Positions 8,677-16,847 of a DNA stretch of 39,459 bases are shown here, in pieces; the stretch's first letter is position 1; each line of letters opens with the position of its first letter. This DNA is from Candidatus Omnitrophota bacterium (lineage in GTDB: Bacteria > Omnitrophota > Gorgyraeia > Gygaellales > Profunditerraquicolaceae): contig JACQXK010000013.1 of the NCBI GenBank assembly GCA_016208765.1, positions 1 to 39,459 of the forward strand. The letters are read 5' to 3'. The position numbers and the translations under genes were made by a program. The notes beneath the pieces are model-generated. The model made no database searches and had not been told where the DNA came from. It worked only from the letters and a program-made list of their open reading frames with translations.

Positions 8677-9836
8677 TTCCTTTAGCTAATTTAAAACGGA
8701 CATTAACAAAAGCGTTTGAGCAGCCGTTATATGCATTGAAGATGTTTTTTATCCGCGGTATTGATTATTTGTTTTATCGTTCTGGTAGCGGTCGGTCATT
8801 TCTTCCTGAGGCGGTTACTATTTTCTTGACCTATCTTTGTAATTTGCGTTGCAAGATGTGCGGGCAGTGGGGAGAGGAAGGTGCTTGCAGGGATTTTTCT
8901 AAAGAAGAAGTTTCAAGCCAGCTTGATTTTACGCAAATTAAAAAGTTTATTGATGAGGTTTGTTTTTACCGTCCGAGTATTACCTTGTTTGGCGGAGAGC
9001 CGCTTCTTTATAAAGATTTCAAGCAAACTTTCAGCTATATAAAACAAAAAAAACTACACTGTGTTTTGATTACCAATACTTCTATTTTAAAAGAATATGC
9101 TCCATTATTAGTTGAGCTGGGTTTGGATGAATTAAACATTTCTGTTGACGGCCCGCAGGAAATCCATGATCAAATCCGAGGTATTCCGGGTTTATTTAAG
9201 CAGATTGAAGAAAATATTGCTTATTTAAATCAATGTAAAGAAAGATTGAATAAGAAGAAGCCATTTATCCATATTGAATTTACTATTACTAAATTTAATG
9301 TTGATTATATGTTGGAAATGTTGGGCGTCGCAAGGCAGTTTAAGGCCACTAGCCTTAGTTTTCATCACTTGATTTTCTTGAGTAATAAGCTTTATGCTGA
9401 ACATGAGCAAGTTTTCTCAGGGATTTTTAATGCCTCTAGCCGTTGGTGGAAAGGATTTGTGCTTGAAGATAGCGGTATTGATACAACTAAATTAACCGAG
9501 AATATTAATAAGTTGCAAAAGATTAAAATAAAAGATTTGCAGATTGATGTTTATCCAAATATCAAGGGCTCAGAGATCAGCGATTACTATCATAATTTAT
9601 CATTTATTCCTTCTGGGTATAATAAAAGATGTCTCAGCCCTTGGTTTACTTGTTATATTTTTCCAGATGGCAGTGTCAGGCCTTGTTTAGATATGGAACA
9701 CAAGGCTGGAAATGTAAAAGATGAAAAGTTTCTTAAAATCTGGAACAGCCTGGAATTTATTAATTACCGCCGAGTGCTTAAACAGAAGAAGTTGTTTCCT
9801 GCTTGCGTGCGCTGTAGCGAGTTGTATCGTTATTGA
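8673..9836 (+). CDS. Radical SAM/SPASM domain protein
   Basis: A 387-residue iron-sulphur enzyme. The CX3CX2C cluster motif is Cys56, Cys60 and Cys63 (LCNLRCKMCGQWG), which binds the [4Fe-4S] cluster that cleaves S-adenosylmethionine. FGGEPLLYKDF near residue 108 is the GGEP motif and LNISVDGPQEIHDQIRG near 150 the next conserved element. The C-terminal SPASM region carries further cysteines (CLSPWFTCYIFPDGSVRPC and PACVRC), expected to hold auxiliary clusters. Such proteins modify peptides or carbohydrates; in this operon a sugar-directed reaction is plausible, but the substrate is not known. About 45 residues precede the core, including a hydrophobic stretch. It starts in an ATGA overlap. 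Confidence 0.85.
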   Translation: MIPLANLKRTLTKAFEQPLYALKMFFIRGIDYLFYRSGSGRSFLPEAVTIFLTYLCNLRCKMCGQWGEEGACRDFSKEEVSSQLDFTQIKKFIDEVCFYRPSITLFGGEPLLYKDFKQTFSYIKQKKLHCVLITNTSILKEYAPLLVELGLDELNISVDGPQEIHDQIRGIPGLFKQIEENIAYLNQCKERLNKKKPFIHIEFTITKFNVDYMLEMLGVARQFKATSLSFHHLIFLSNKLYAEHEQVFSGIFNASSRWWKGFVLEDSGIDTTKLTENINKLQKIKIKDLQIDVYPNIKGSEISDYYHNLSFIPSGYNKRCLSPWFTCYIFPDGSVRPCLDMEHKAGNVKDEKFLKIWNSLEFINYRRVLKQKKLFPACVRCSELYRY

Positions 9837-9844
9837 TATATAAT

Positions 9845-11011
9845 ATGAAAGATAGCCCAAGGATAAAAATTGTTTATATAATTACACGTCTTGAAAGAGG
9901 TGGTTCTCCAGATGTTGTGTTATCGTTATTTGAGCATTTGGATGAAAGGAGATTTGATAAATATCTTATTTATGGGCCTACCAGTAATTTCCCTCCCTGT
10001 TTTGATGCTATTAAGCAAGCTTATAAAGATAGAATAATTCTCCTCCCTTCGCTTGTGCGTAGCGTCAATCCTGTTAAAGATTGCGTCGCCTTTAATTTTC
10101 TATTAAACTTCTTTAAAAAACAAAAATTTCAGATTGTACATACCCATACCTCAAAAGCGGGCTTTATCGGCAGGATTGCTGCTAAGCTTTCCGGTACGCC
10201 CATAATCATTCATACTCCTCATGGCCATATTTTTTATGGTTATTTTAATCTTCTGATGAATAAGGCAATTATTTTTATAGAAAGGGCCCTCGCAAGGATT
10301 ACCGATAAGATTATCACGCTTACAGAGTCAGGAAAGGCTGACTATGTGCGTCTTAAGATTGCCCATGCCGATAAATTTGTTCCGATTTACTGCGGGATAA
10401 ATTTAGAAAAGTTTCTGAATGCGCAGATTGAAAGAAACTTATTGAAAGAAAGACTCGCCATAAAAGAAAAGTTTGTGGTAGGTACGGTTTCCCGGCTTGA
10501 CCCGGTAAAGGGCATGCAGTATTTTATAAACGCGGCTAATTTAATCAGTAAAAAATTGCCTGATGTATGATTTGTGATTGTCGGAGATGGAAAAGAGAAG
10601 AGCTTGATAAAGTTAGCACACACTCTTGGCATAAAAGACAAGATCTTATTCTTGGGATTTAGCGATAATGTTGAGCAGATTTTGCGTATATTTGATGTTT
10701 TTGTTTTAAGTTCTTTAAACGAGGGATTGGGCCGGGCAATCTTAGAGGCTATGGCTTCTGAGGTAGCAGTTGTTGCTACTAGCGTAGGAGGCATCCCAAG
10801 TATTATTAAGAATCAAGAGAACGGGATTTTGGCTGGTGCAAAGGATTTTAGGATGATTGCTGGCGCAGTTGTTAAGCTTTTGGAAAACGAAGATTTGCGA
10901 AAGGCAATTGTTAAAAATGCCCTAGCAGATGTTAAAGCTAAGTTTAAAGAAGAAAACATGCTTGAGAAGACATTTAAACTTTATGAGGAGTTAATCAGCC
11001 AAAAATTATGA
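9845..11011 (+). pseudogene. GT4 glycosyltransferase split by in-frame TGA
   Basis: The reading frame runs from ATG 9845 to a TGA at 10568-10570 and continues in the same frame to 11011. Without the TGA it would give a GT4 enzyme of about 388 residues, the normal length. The first part has the acceptor domain (IIHTPHGHIFYGYF) and the start of the donor domain (VVGTVSRLDPVKGMQYFINA). The second part has IVGDGKEK and the E-x7-E motif in NEGLGRAILEAMASE. The stop sits where relatives often have Arg before a hydrophobic strand (PDVRFxIVGDG), so a CGA to TGA change fits. A GTG two codons after the stop could restart translation, but no Shine-Dalgarno is seen. A TTG at 9833 could also be the start, but ATG 9845 is preferred. 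It is most likely a recent pseudogene, a strain variant or an assembly error. Confidence 0.75.
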
Positions 11012-12261
11012 AGTTATTTTTTCTTTTTGTTTTTCTAAGCCTTTTTGTCAATTGTTATGCCATTGAACCAGTTAAGGTTGCAATGGATGTGGAGAGTTCA
11101 GCTGGCGAAGGAGAAGTAAGTTTGGAGAATATTGCTAAGATTGCCCAAGGCTTGGGAATTGATGCTGTAATTATCGGAGAGCAATATTGCGCACGTTTTG
11201 AATATGGAATTGGCCCATTAAGGCGAATTTTTAGGAAAACTTATTTGGGTGATTCTGCTTGTAAATATGGGCTTGAAAGATACCTGCGTTTATTTGATGA
11301 AATTAACAAGAATTCAAAGGTTTTAATGATTGAGGGTTTTGAAACTACTCCTTATTATTGGTGGCGCGGATCATTTTTTAAGGGGGATCTGCAATTAGTT
11401 GACTGGCACAGGCAGTTTATTGTTACCGGGCTTGATTATAATGGTTATCGCGATCTCCCTGTAACATCTACAGGTAAGTCAAAATATTCTCCTTATGATG
11501 CAAAGAAATGGTTTGAGCCATATCAAGACTTTGTAGATTATGTGCGGCAAAGAGGAGGTTTGGTATTTTGGGCACATCCTGATGAAGGGCACAATGAGAA
11601 AATCCACGGCATTACCGTTAGTACCCAGCCTTATCCTGAGATGTTGAAGAAAGTAGATGGTTTTACTGGATTTGGTATTTTTTTTGGAGGCTACGAGGAA
11701 ACCGGAAAGCCTGAAGGGATTTGGGACCAAATGTTGGTTGAGTATTGCAATGGTAGAAGAAAATATCCAGTTTGGGCAATTGGGGAATTGGATTACTCCA
11801 GTAGTAAAGAGGTAGGAAGAATTGATGAAATGCTTAATTTTGTTTTTGCCGAACAAAAAACAAGAGAAGGCATCTTGTCAGCAATGAAAAAAGGCAGGTT
11901 ATATGTTTCATGGGAAATGCATCGTAAGGGCGTGTATCTGGAGGAATGGTCTTTGCAAGACGCTTCTACAAAAGAAAAAGTTTTTTCCGGGGGATTCCTT
12001 TCCTGCGGGGCTAAAGTGTATTTAATTATTAAGCTCAGATTAGAGAAAAATCCCGAATCTGCTCTAACAATAAATGTCTTGAAAAATGCGCAATTGTTTG
12101 ATATAAAAGAAATAACAGATATTAACTCAAAAGAAATTGAAATCAGGATTGAAGATAACCCGGAGCCGGGACAAAATAATTACTTTCGCATAGAGGTAAA
12201 ATACCGGGGAGCGCAGCTTATTACTAACCCGATTTTCTACAAATATGAAAATAAAAAATAA
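11008..12261 (+). CDS. Secreted PHP-domain-like protein
   Basis: A 417-residue protein with a signal peptide (about residues 1-18, hydrophobic LFFLFVFLSLFVNCYA) and a body that resembles the PHP metal-dependent hydrolase fold. The match rests on spacing: a first strand followed by SAGEGEVSLENIAKIAQGLG, then a strand near IDAVIIGEQY, then LVFWAHPDEG near residue 185, and IGELDYSSS near 262. The HxH and TDH positions of active PHP enzymes read DVE and GEQ here, so several metal ligands are absent. The last 110 residues look like a beta-rich domain. It may be a degenerate hydrolase or a binding protein exported with the glycan. It overlaps the split GT4 by ATGA and the response regulator by 17 nt. 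Confidence 0.6.
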   Translation: MKLFFLFVFLSLFVNCYAIEPVKVAMDVESSAGEGEVSLENIAKIAQGLGIDAVIIGEQYCARFEYGIGPLRRIFRKTYLGDSACKYGLERYLRLFDEINKNSKVLMIEGFETTPYYWWRGSFFKGDLQLVDWHRQFIVTGLDYNGYRDLPVTSTGKSKYSPYDAKKWFEPYQDFVDYVRQRGGLVFWAHPDEGHNEKIHGITVSTQPYPEMLKKVDGFTGFGIFFGGYEETGKPEGIWDQMLVEYCNGRRKYPVWAIGELDYSSSKEVGRIDEMLNFVFAEQKTREGILSAMKKGRLYVSWEMHRKGVYLEEWSLQDASTKEKVFSGGFLSCGAKVYLIIKLRLEKNPESALTINVLKNAQLFDIKEITDINSKEIEIRIEDNPEPGQNNYFRIEVKYRGAQLITNPIFYKYENKK

Positions 12262-12616
12262 AATTTTGATTGTTGACGATGAGACCGAGCTTACCGAGTT
12301 GTTGAAATTGAGATTTGGCGCCCTGGGTTATAAGATTTCTTCTGCTGCCGATGGAGAAGAAGCCCTTAATGCGGTTAAAACTGATAAACCTGATTTGATC
12401 CTTTTGGATATTATGCTTCCCAAGTTAGACGGCATATCGGTATTATTGAAATTAAAATCAGATCCTGCCTTTAAAGATATCCCGGTATTTATGCTTTCTG
12501 CTATTGCGCAAGATGAAGAAGTAAGGGTTGCGCTTAGTTTAGGAGCTATGGGATATATCAAAAAGCCGTTTGATAAAACTGAGCTTATTACAAAAGTGCA
12601 AGACGCTTTAAAGTAA
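12245..12616 (+). CDS. Single-domain response regulator (CheY-like receiver)
   Basis: A 123-residue protein that is only a receiver domain. Asp11-Asp12 form the acidic pocket, Asp55 (LLDIMLP) is the phosphorylation site, Ser85 is the switch hydroxyl, and Lys107 (KKPF) completes the active site. All key residues are present, so it should accept phosphate from a kinase, but there is no output domain. It overlaps the PHP-like gene and lies 7 nt before a degenerate HD-GYP protein, which may be its effector. No kinase is adjacent; the nearest is the hybrid kinase at 19460. Confidence 0.92.
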   Translation: MKIKNKILIVDDETELTELLKLRFGALGYKISSAADGEEALNAVKTDKPDLILLDIMLPKLDGISVLLKLKSDPAFKDIPVFMLSAIAQDEEVRVALSLGAMGYIKKPFDKTELITKVQDALK

Positions 12617-12623
12617 TATAAAA

Positions 12624-13361
12624 ATGGAACAATTCTATCGTACTATAAAAGACAGCTTAAGAAAGCTTGTTAGCCGCAAGGATCCTGCTTTATGGAAGGA
12701 TTTTTTTGTTGAGCTTTGTCAGGGGATAAACAAATTTTCTAATGAAGAAAGGTGCTTTCTTTTTACTCATAAATTAGAAAACTACGAAGAAGATTATCCA
12801 TTTTATCATCTTATAAATATTTCATTTCTTGGCACTCGCATTGCAAAGGAAATGGGTTTTAGCGAAGCGCGGCTGAAGAATTTGGTTGCTATGTGTTTGT
12901 TCCATGATAAGAATATTTTTGATGTCCCTGCTGAATTATCAGCATCTTTGTATGAATTTGACAAAGAATCGGATGATATTATAAAGGTAATTGATGTTTT
13001 TGATTCTATTATCAATCCTCCGCCTTATCGTAAGTTTGCCGTGCCATGGATGGCTTCAGAGGCCTTAAAAGATATTGTTGAGGCAAGAGGGGATATCTTT
13101 TCACCAAAAGTGGTTGAGACATTCTTTAAGACAGTAACTGTTTATCCGGTTGGAACATGGGTGCTATTGACTAACAACCTTATCGGCCAGGTCAAAAAGG
13201 TAAACCGTAATTTTATCTTGAGGCCGCAGATTGAAATCGTCGGGCACATGGAAGGATACAGTGTCCAGCCTTATGTGGTTGATTTGTCCAAAGAGCAGGT
13301 TCTAAATATAAAAGAAATTCTTTCCGAGAAAGAAGTTGAAGAAAAACTCCGGTTATGCTGA
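12624..13361 (+). CDS. Degenerate HD-GYP-like domain protein
   Basis: A 245-residue cytoplasmic protein. The middle aligns by eye with HD-GYP c-di-GMP phosphodiesterases: YHLINISFLGTRIAKEMGFS near residue 57, an HD pair in LFHDKNIFDVP near 92, then VIDVFDSIINPPPYRKF near 118, and YPVGTWVLLTNNLIGQV near 173 where HD-GYP proteins have YPVGT. The central part that should hold the HHExxxGxGYP signature is deleted, and HDIGK is altered to HDKN. Enzyme activity is therefore doubtful and a regulatory role is more likely. It directly follows a receiver-only regulator, so together they look like a split two-part HD-GYP response regulator. Confidence 0.65.
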   Translation: MEQFYRTIKDSLRKLVSRKDPALWKDFFVELCQGINKFSNEERCFLFTHKLENYEEDYPFYHLINISFLGTRIAKEMGFSEARLKNLVAMCLFHDKNIFDVPAELSASLYEFDKESDDIIKVIDVFDSIINPPPYRKFAVPWMASEALKDIVEARGDIFSPKVVETFFKTVTVYPVGTWVLLTNNLIGQVKKVNRNFILRPQIEIVGHMEGYSVQPYVVDLSKEQVLNIKEILSEKEVEEKLRLC

Positions 13362-14970
13362 CAAGGGAATTTTCCTTGTAATCTGCTTATATCTATTGCT
13401 GGTCGGCAGGCATTTCTTTGTTCCTATCAGCCCCGATGAAATATCTACATTTATTTCAAGCCTGAGAATCGCACAAGGCTTAAAACCATTCTTTTTTCAT
13501 TCTCCTCTCATATATTATTTTCTCTATATTTTCCAGAAAGCTATCCCGCTTGACCCTGTTTTATCCTCAAGGTTAATGATTGTGCTTGTGCAGTTTGTTA
13601 TGATCTTTCTTGTTTACCGTATAATGAAACTAACCGGCATGGCTAAGCTGTTTATTTATTTTATTCTTTTGTTTATGATCTCTCCACTCGGAGTTACCGG
13701 TGCGCTGGCAATAGATATAGATAATAGTTTATTGTGTGTCATGCTGTTGGCTTTTAGCTACTATTTAATTAAAATAATTGAGCAAAAAGATAAGCCTGGT
13801 ATTGATTATATCCTTTGTATTGTTTTTTTTGCGCTTTCTTTGTGGACAAAATTAACTACTCCGATATTTTTCTCCGGTGTATTTCTTTCGGTTATTCTTT
13901 GTAACAGATCCCTTCGCAATAGAATTCTAACTTTTACTAACCTTTTTATATTAGGCGGAGGATTATTTATTTTTAGTTTGTATCTTTTCAGCAAATTTTT
14001 TGATTGGAATTTTCTTGAGCCATTTTTAAATATCCTCGGTAGATTTAATAATTCTTTTGCCTCTCCTTTAAGCAGTCCGTTGGTTAATTTAACAAAAAAT
14101 GTTTTGTTCCTTGGGGTTTGGGCCTCGCCGTTTGCGTTATTGTTGCTTATTTTTGTAATTAAAAGGTCACTGGATAGTGATTTTCCGCCTTCTGTATATA
14201 TTTTTATTAGCTTTGTTTATTGTGCGGTTTTTTATCTTTGTTTTACTTTCGTGGCTTTTGGCTATCCTAAATATTCTTTTACTAGTTTAGTTTTCTTAAT
14301 TCTGTTTTTGCTGTATTTTTTGCAGGAAGAGCCTCTAAGAGAATATTTTACTTGGATTGCATTTTTAGTTTTTGTTTTCTTGCCTTTCGGTGACCCGATT
14401 TTAGATTTACGTTTTGGATTAAGAGATTGTTTTGCTCGTCAGAGTCATTGCAATTTGTTGTTATTTGCTATAAAGCCTACATTGTATTTGACTATTTTTT
14501 TGCTGCTTTATTTCTTGCTGAAATTTAAAACGAAAACTCAAAATACATTTTTATTGTCAATTTTCATCTCTATGATTTCTTATAATGTTAGCTTAAACAT
14601 TAATCAAATGTTTTCTATATATTCAACTAATTATTCGTATGGAGAAACAGGGTTGTATGAAGTAGCTAAATATATAAAGCCAAGGATTGATATTAATGAA
14701 AGCGTGATTGCGCCATTACATTTGGTATATTATCTTGGCCGAATGGATTTAAATGATTTTAATACTATTTACAACACTGATTGGGAAGATAAAGATAATT
14801 TCTTTAGGATGATTAGTAGCCACGCAAATAAATTTCTTGTTTTAAGCGTAGCCTCAAATTCTATTAAAACCTATGATTTATTAAAACAGGCTGATATAAA
14901 AGACTATTTAGAAGAGAATTTTATTTATCATAGAATTGGGTCATTTGATATTTGGCAGAGAAAACAATAA
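13336..14970 (+). CDS. Multi-spanning GT39-like membrane glycosyltransferase
   Basis: A 544-residue integral membrane protein with about eleven hydrophobic segments. The loop after the first helix has FVPISPDEISTFISSLRIAQG near residue 30, with the Asp-Glu pair expected for ArnT/PMT-type enzymes that use polyprenyl-phosphate sugars. A soluble tail of about 110 residues ends the protein. The start chosen is the TTG at 13336, giving a short basic N-terminus before the first helix. The ATG at 13355 is in another frame. The overlap with the previous gene is 26 nt. It is the last gene of the glycan operon; no GC-rich terminator follows it. Confidence 0.72.
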   Translation: MKKNSGYADKGIFLVICLYLLLVGRHFFVPISPDEISTFISSLRIAQGLKPFFFHSPLIYYFLYIFQKAIPLDPVLSSRLMIVLVQFVMIFLVYRIMKLTGMAKLFIYFILLFMISPLGVTGALAIDIDNSLLCVMLLAFSYYLIKIIEQKDKPGIDYILCIVFFALSLWTKLTTPIFFSGVFLSVILCNRSLRNRILTFTNLFILGGGLFIFSLYLFSKFFDWNFLEPFLNILGRFNNSFASPLSSPLVNLTKNVLFLGVWASPFALLLLIFVIKRSLDSDFPPSVYIFISFVYCAVFYLCFTFVAFGYPKYSFTSLVFLILFLLYFLQEEPLREYFTWIAFLVFVFLPFGDPILDLRFGLRDCFARQSHCNLLLFAIKPTLYLTIFLLLYFLLKFKTKTQNTFLLSIFISMISYNVSLNINQMFSIYSTNYSYGETGLYEVAKYIKPRIDINESVIAPLHLVYYLGRMDLNDFNTIYNTDWEDKDNFFRMISSHANKFLVLSVASNSIKTYDLLKQADIKDYLEENFIYHRIGSFDIWQRKQ

Positions 14971-14984
14971 ATTAATAAAAATTA

Positions 14985-15014
14985 TTGTATAAATACTTGA
15001 ATTTATTATATAAT
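14985..15014 (+). promoter_or_regulatory. Candidate sigma-70-type promoter
   Basis: TTGTAT at 14985-14990 and a perfect TATAAT at 15009-15014 are 18 bp apart. They lie after the end of the glycan operon and 25 bp before the small membrane protein at 15039. The -35 element is weak (three matches to TTGACA) in a very AT-rich stretch, so chance is possible. Confidence 0.45.
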
Positions 15015-15038
15015 ACGATAAAAGAAAGGAGGAGTAGA

Positions 15039-15227
15039 ATGAAGTCTCTTGCTTTGTTATTGGGTGTTGTAGGGGGGTTGATTTTTGTTTATGCCATCTT
15101 AGGTAGGTTCATTCATGGCCCTTCAGTCTTTGGGTATATTTTCCCTCTTGAGGCCAAAACAGCGGTTACGGGGGCAAATACTCTCATATTGCTGGCAATC
15201 TTTGTGGCGATCTTAGAGAAGAAATAA
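15039..15227 (+). CDS. Small two-helix membrane protein, unknown function
   Basis: A 62-residue protein with two predicted membrane helices (about residues 4-20 and 42-58) joined by a loop, ending in a lysine-rich tail. I do not recognise a family. An earlier in-frame ATG at 14985 exists, but the strong AAAGGAGG at 15026-15033, six bases from ATG 15039, decides for the shorter form. The earlier start would also lie inside the candidate promoter. It is followed 11 nt later by the apparent start of the outer-membrane barrel gene and may share its transcript. Confidence 0.7.
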   Translation: MKSLALLLGVVGGLIFVYAILGRFIHGPSVFGYIFPLEAKTAVTGANTLILLAIFVAILEKK

Positions 15228-15238
15228 TAAACCAGACG

Positions 15239-16837
15239 ATGGAATTTTTTCTGTCCAAGGTTTGTCTGAAATCCCGGCTTTTTTGTGGCTTATTTAAGCT
15301 GACAAAAGGCCGGGGTTTTTTTTGGGCTAAGAGATTTTTCCTGGCTTCATTTTTTATTCTGTTATTTTTTGGTTTTGCCAAAGCCCAAATGGAGGTTATG
15401 GAAAATGATGCATTGGTTTTTAGCCTAAGCCCTTATTTGAGGACTGACGCGGTAACGCTGAAAAATGTAGTCAGCCTTGACAGTAAGAATAAAGATGATA
15501 GCACCTCTTATTTAGGTATTGATTATAGCCTTGGGTTTGATTTAAAGCTTAAACAGCTTGATTCGGAGGCGTTTATTAAATTTGAAAGAAACGGGCCTTA
15601 TGATTATGATGCGCCGGTGGCAATTCACAATACTTTGGTGACCAGCGCCGGGCACATGGATCCTTATAGAGGTAAGGAATTGTTGCCGCAGGTAGAAGAG
15701 TTTTGGTATGACTTCCCTGTTTTAAAATCTAAGCTGAGGCTTAAAACCGGGCTTTTTACTTATTCAGTTGGTAATGGCATTGCTCTTAATGGCAGCTATG
15801 AAAATTATGCCGTAAGTCTTTATCATGAAACTGATAATTTTAAATGGCACTTTTATTATTGCCGCCCGGATTTGGCAAATAAAGACCTGGGGCCGCATAT
15901 CAAACAATTAAAACCGCAAGGTATTGATTATGAACATAGCAAGGCTAATTTTTATGCTATGGATTTTGATTTTGCTCTTGGCAAGAATTCTTTTCAACCA
16001 TACGTAGGAGTTTTGTATGATGCCACTGGTGACAAGCGTGTTAATTATTTTACTACTCCTACGCATAAAGATATGTTGGGGACTTTCGGCCTTTCTTATT
16101 CCGCAGAAATTGAGAAATTACTAATAAATCTTGAAGCTGCGCGCAATTTTGGCAAGGCAAAATCAAGTGATGAAGCTTTTAAGGATGTGGAGCATTGCGG
16201 TTATCTTCTTTATGCCCAGTTAAGTTATTTATTGGACAAGTTTGCCCCGCGGACGCGTTTTGTTTATGGTTCAGGGAATAAAGTAACCACAGAAATGGTG
16301 GATAATGGCGATTTAACATTAACCAGCGGTAGAAATCGGGCATTCTCTGTCTGTTCTCCTATGAACGTCAACCTTAATGACTCAATTTATCCGGATAATC
16401 CATTTACTCCGGTTTTAGCCATGGGTAATGGAAATGGTTTAAATTACGGAGTCAGCCGTCCAACAACGTTTAATGACCCAGTTTTGCTGGATAATATTAT
16501 GTTGTTTAGCCTTGGTTTTGACTATAATTTCACAAAAAAATTCAGTATGAGCTTGGACTGGTGGTATTTACGCAGCCAGCAGCGTGGAGTAGGGATATTG
16601 GATGGCGCAGCAATTCAATTATCGCGCGATCTGGGGAACGAAATAGATACAACTTTTAATTATGCTTTTAATGATCATGTTTCAGTGTCGTTATTATCTG
16701 CGGTGTTTTTCCCGGGTAAATATTATGAAGAGCGTAGAGATGATACGGATGGCAGTTTATTCAGCCCGTTTGTGCGCGGCGACGGTGAGGCGAATAATGC
16801 CTATCAGATTGAGGCAAGCCTGACTTTAAGTTTCTAA
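15239..16837 (+). CDS. Outer-membrane beta-barrel protein (porin-like)
   Basis: A protein of up to 532 residues with a hydrophobic signal segment (FFLASFFILLFFGFAKAQ, cleavage expected after AKA). The body has alternating amphipathic strands rich in Tyr, Asp and Asn, such as LRLKTGLFTYSVGNGI and KFSMSLDWWYLRSQQ. It ends in LSF, the C-terminal Phe recognised by the BAM machinery. The pattern resembles alginate-export or carbohydrate porins, without a firm family call. The start is problematic: ATG 15239 lacks a Shine-Dalgarno and would give an unusually long basic N-region, and a terminator-like hairpin lies inside that part. No other ATG, GTG or TTG in frame precedes the signal segment. It heads the sensory block. 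Confidence 0.72.
   Translation: MEFFLSKVCLKSRLFCGLFKLTKGRGFFWAKRFFLASFFILLFFGFAKAQMEVMENDALVFSLSPYLRTDAVTLKNVVSLDSKNKDDSTSYLGIDYSLGFDLKLKQLDSEAFIKFERNGPYDYDAPVAIHNTLVTSAGHMDPYRGKELLPQVEEFWYDFPVLKSKLRLKTGLFTYSVGNGIALNGSYENYAVSLYHETDNFKWHFYYCRPDLANKDLGPHIKQLKPQGIDYEHSKANFYAMDFDFALGKNSFQPYVGVLYDATGDKRVNYFTTPTHKDMLGTFGLSYSAEIEKLLINLEAARNFGKAKSSDEAFKDVEHCGYLLYAQLSYLLDKFAPRTRFVYGSGNKVTTEMVDNGDLTLTSGRNRAFSVCSPMNVNLNDSIYPDNPFTPVLAMGNGNGLNYGVSRPTTFNDPVLLDNIMLFSLGFDYNFTKKFSMSLDWWYLRSQQRGVGILDGAAIQLSRDLGNEIDTTFNYAFNDHVSVSLLSAVFFPGKYYEERRDDTDGSLFSPFVRGDGEANNAYQIEASLTLSF
15273..15323 (+). terminator. Terminator-like hairpin with T8 tract
   Basis: CCCGGC at 15273-15278 pairs perfectly with GCCGGG at 15309-15314. 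The stem continues through a T-rich/A-rich stretch (15279-15286 with 15302-15308, one bulge) and an inner GCTT/AAGC pair, followed by eight T at 15316-15323. This is the form of a Rho-independent terminator on the plus strand. It lies 46 nt after the small membrane gene and inside the apparent 5' end of the barrel gene, so it may act as a terminator or an attenuator. Confidence 0.65.
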
Positions 16838-16847
16838 GAAAGGAATA

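Noticed and set aside
9833-9844. TTG at 9833 as start of the split GT4 gene
   Set aside because: ATG at 9845 is in the same frame, better suited, and gives the expected N-terminus of the family; neither has a strong ribosome binding site.
10568-10570. UGA read as an amino acid (recoded genetic code or selenocysteine)
   Set aside because: Other clear genes end in TGA, for example the receiver gene at 22613-22984. The position is not a known selenocysteine site and no SECIS-like hairpin was seen after it.
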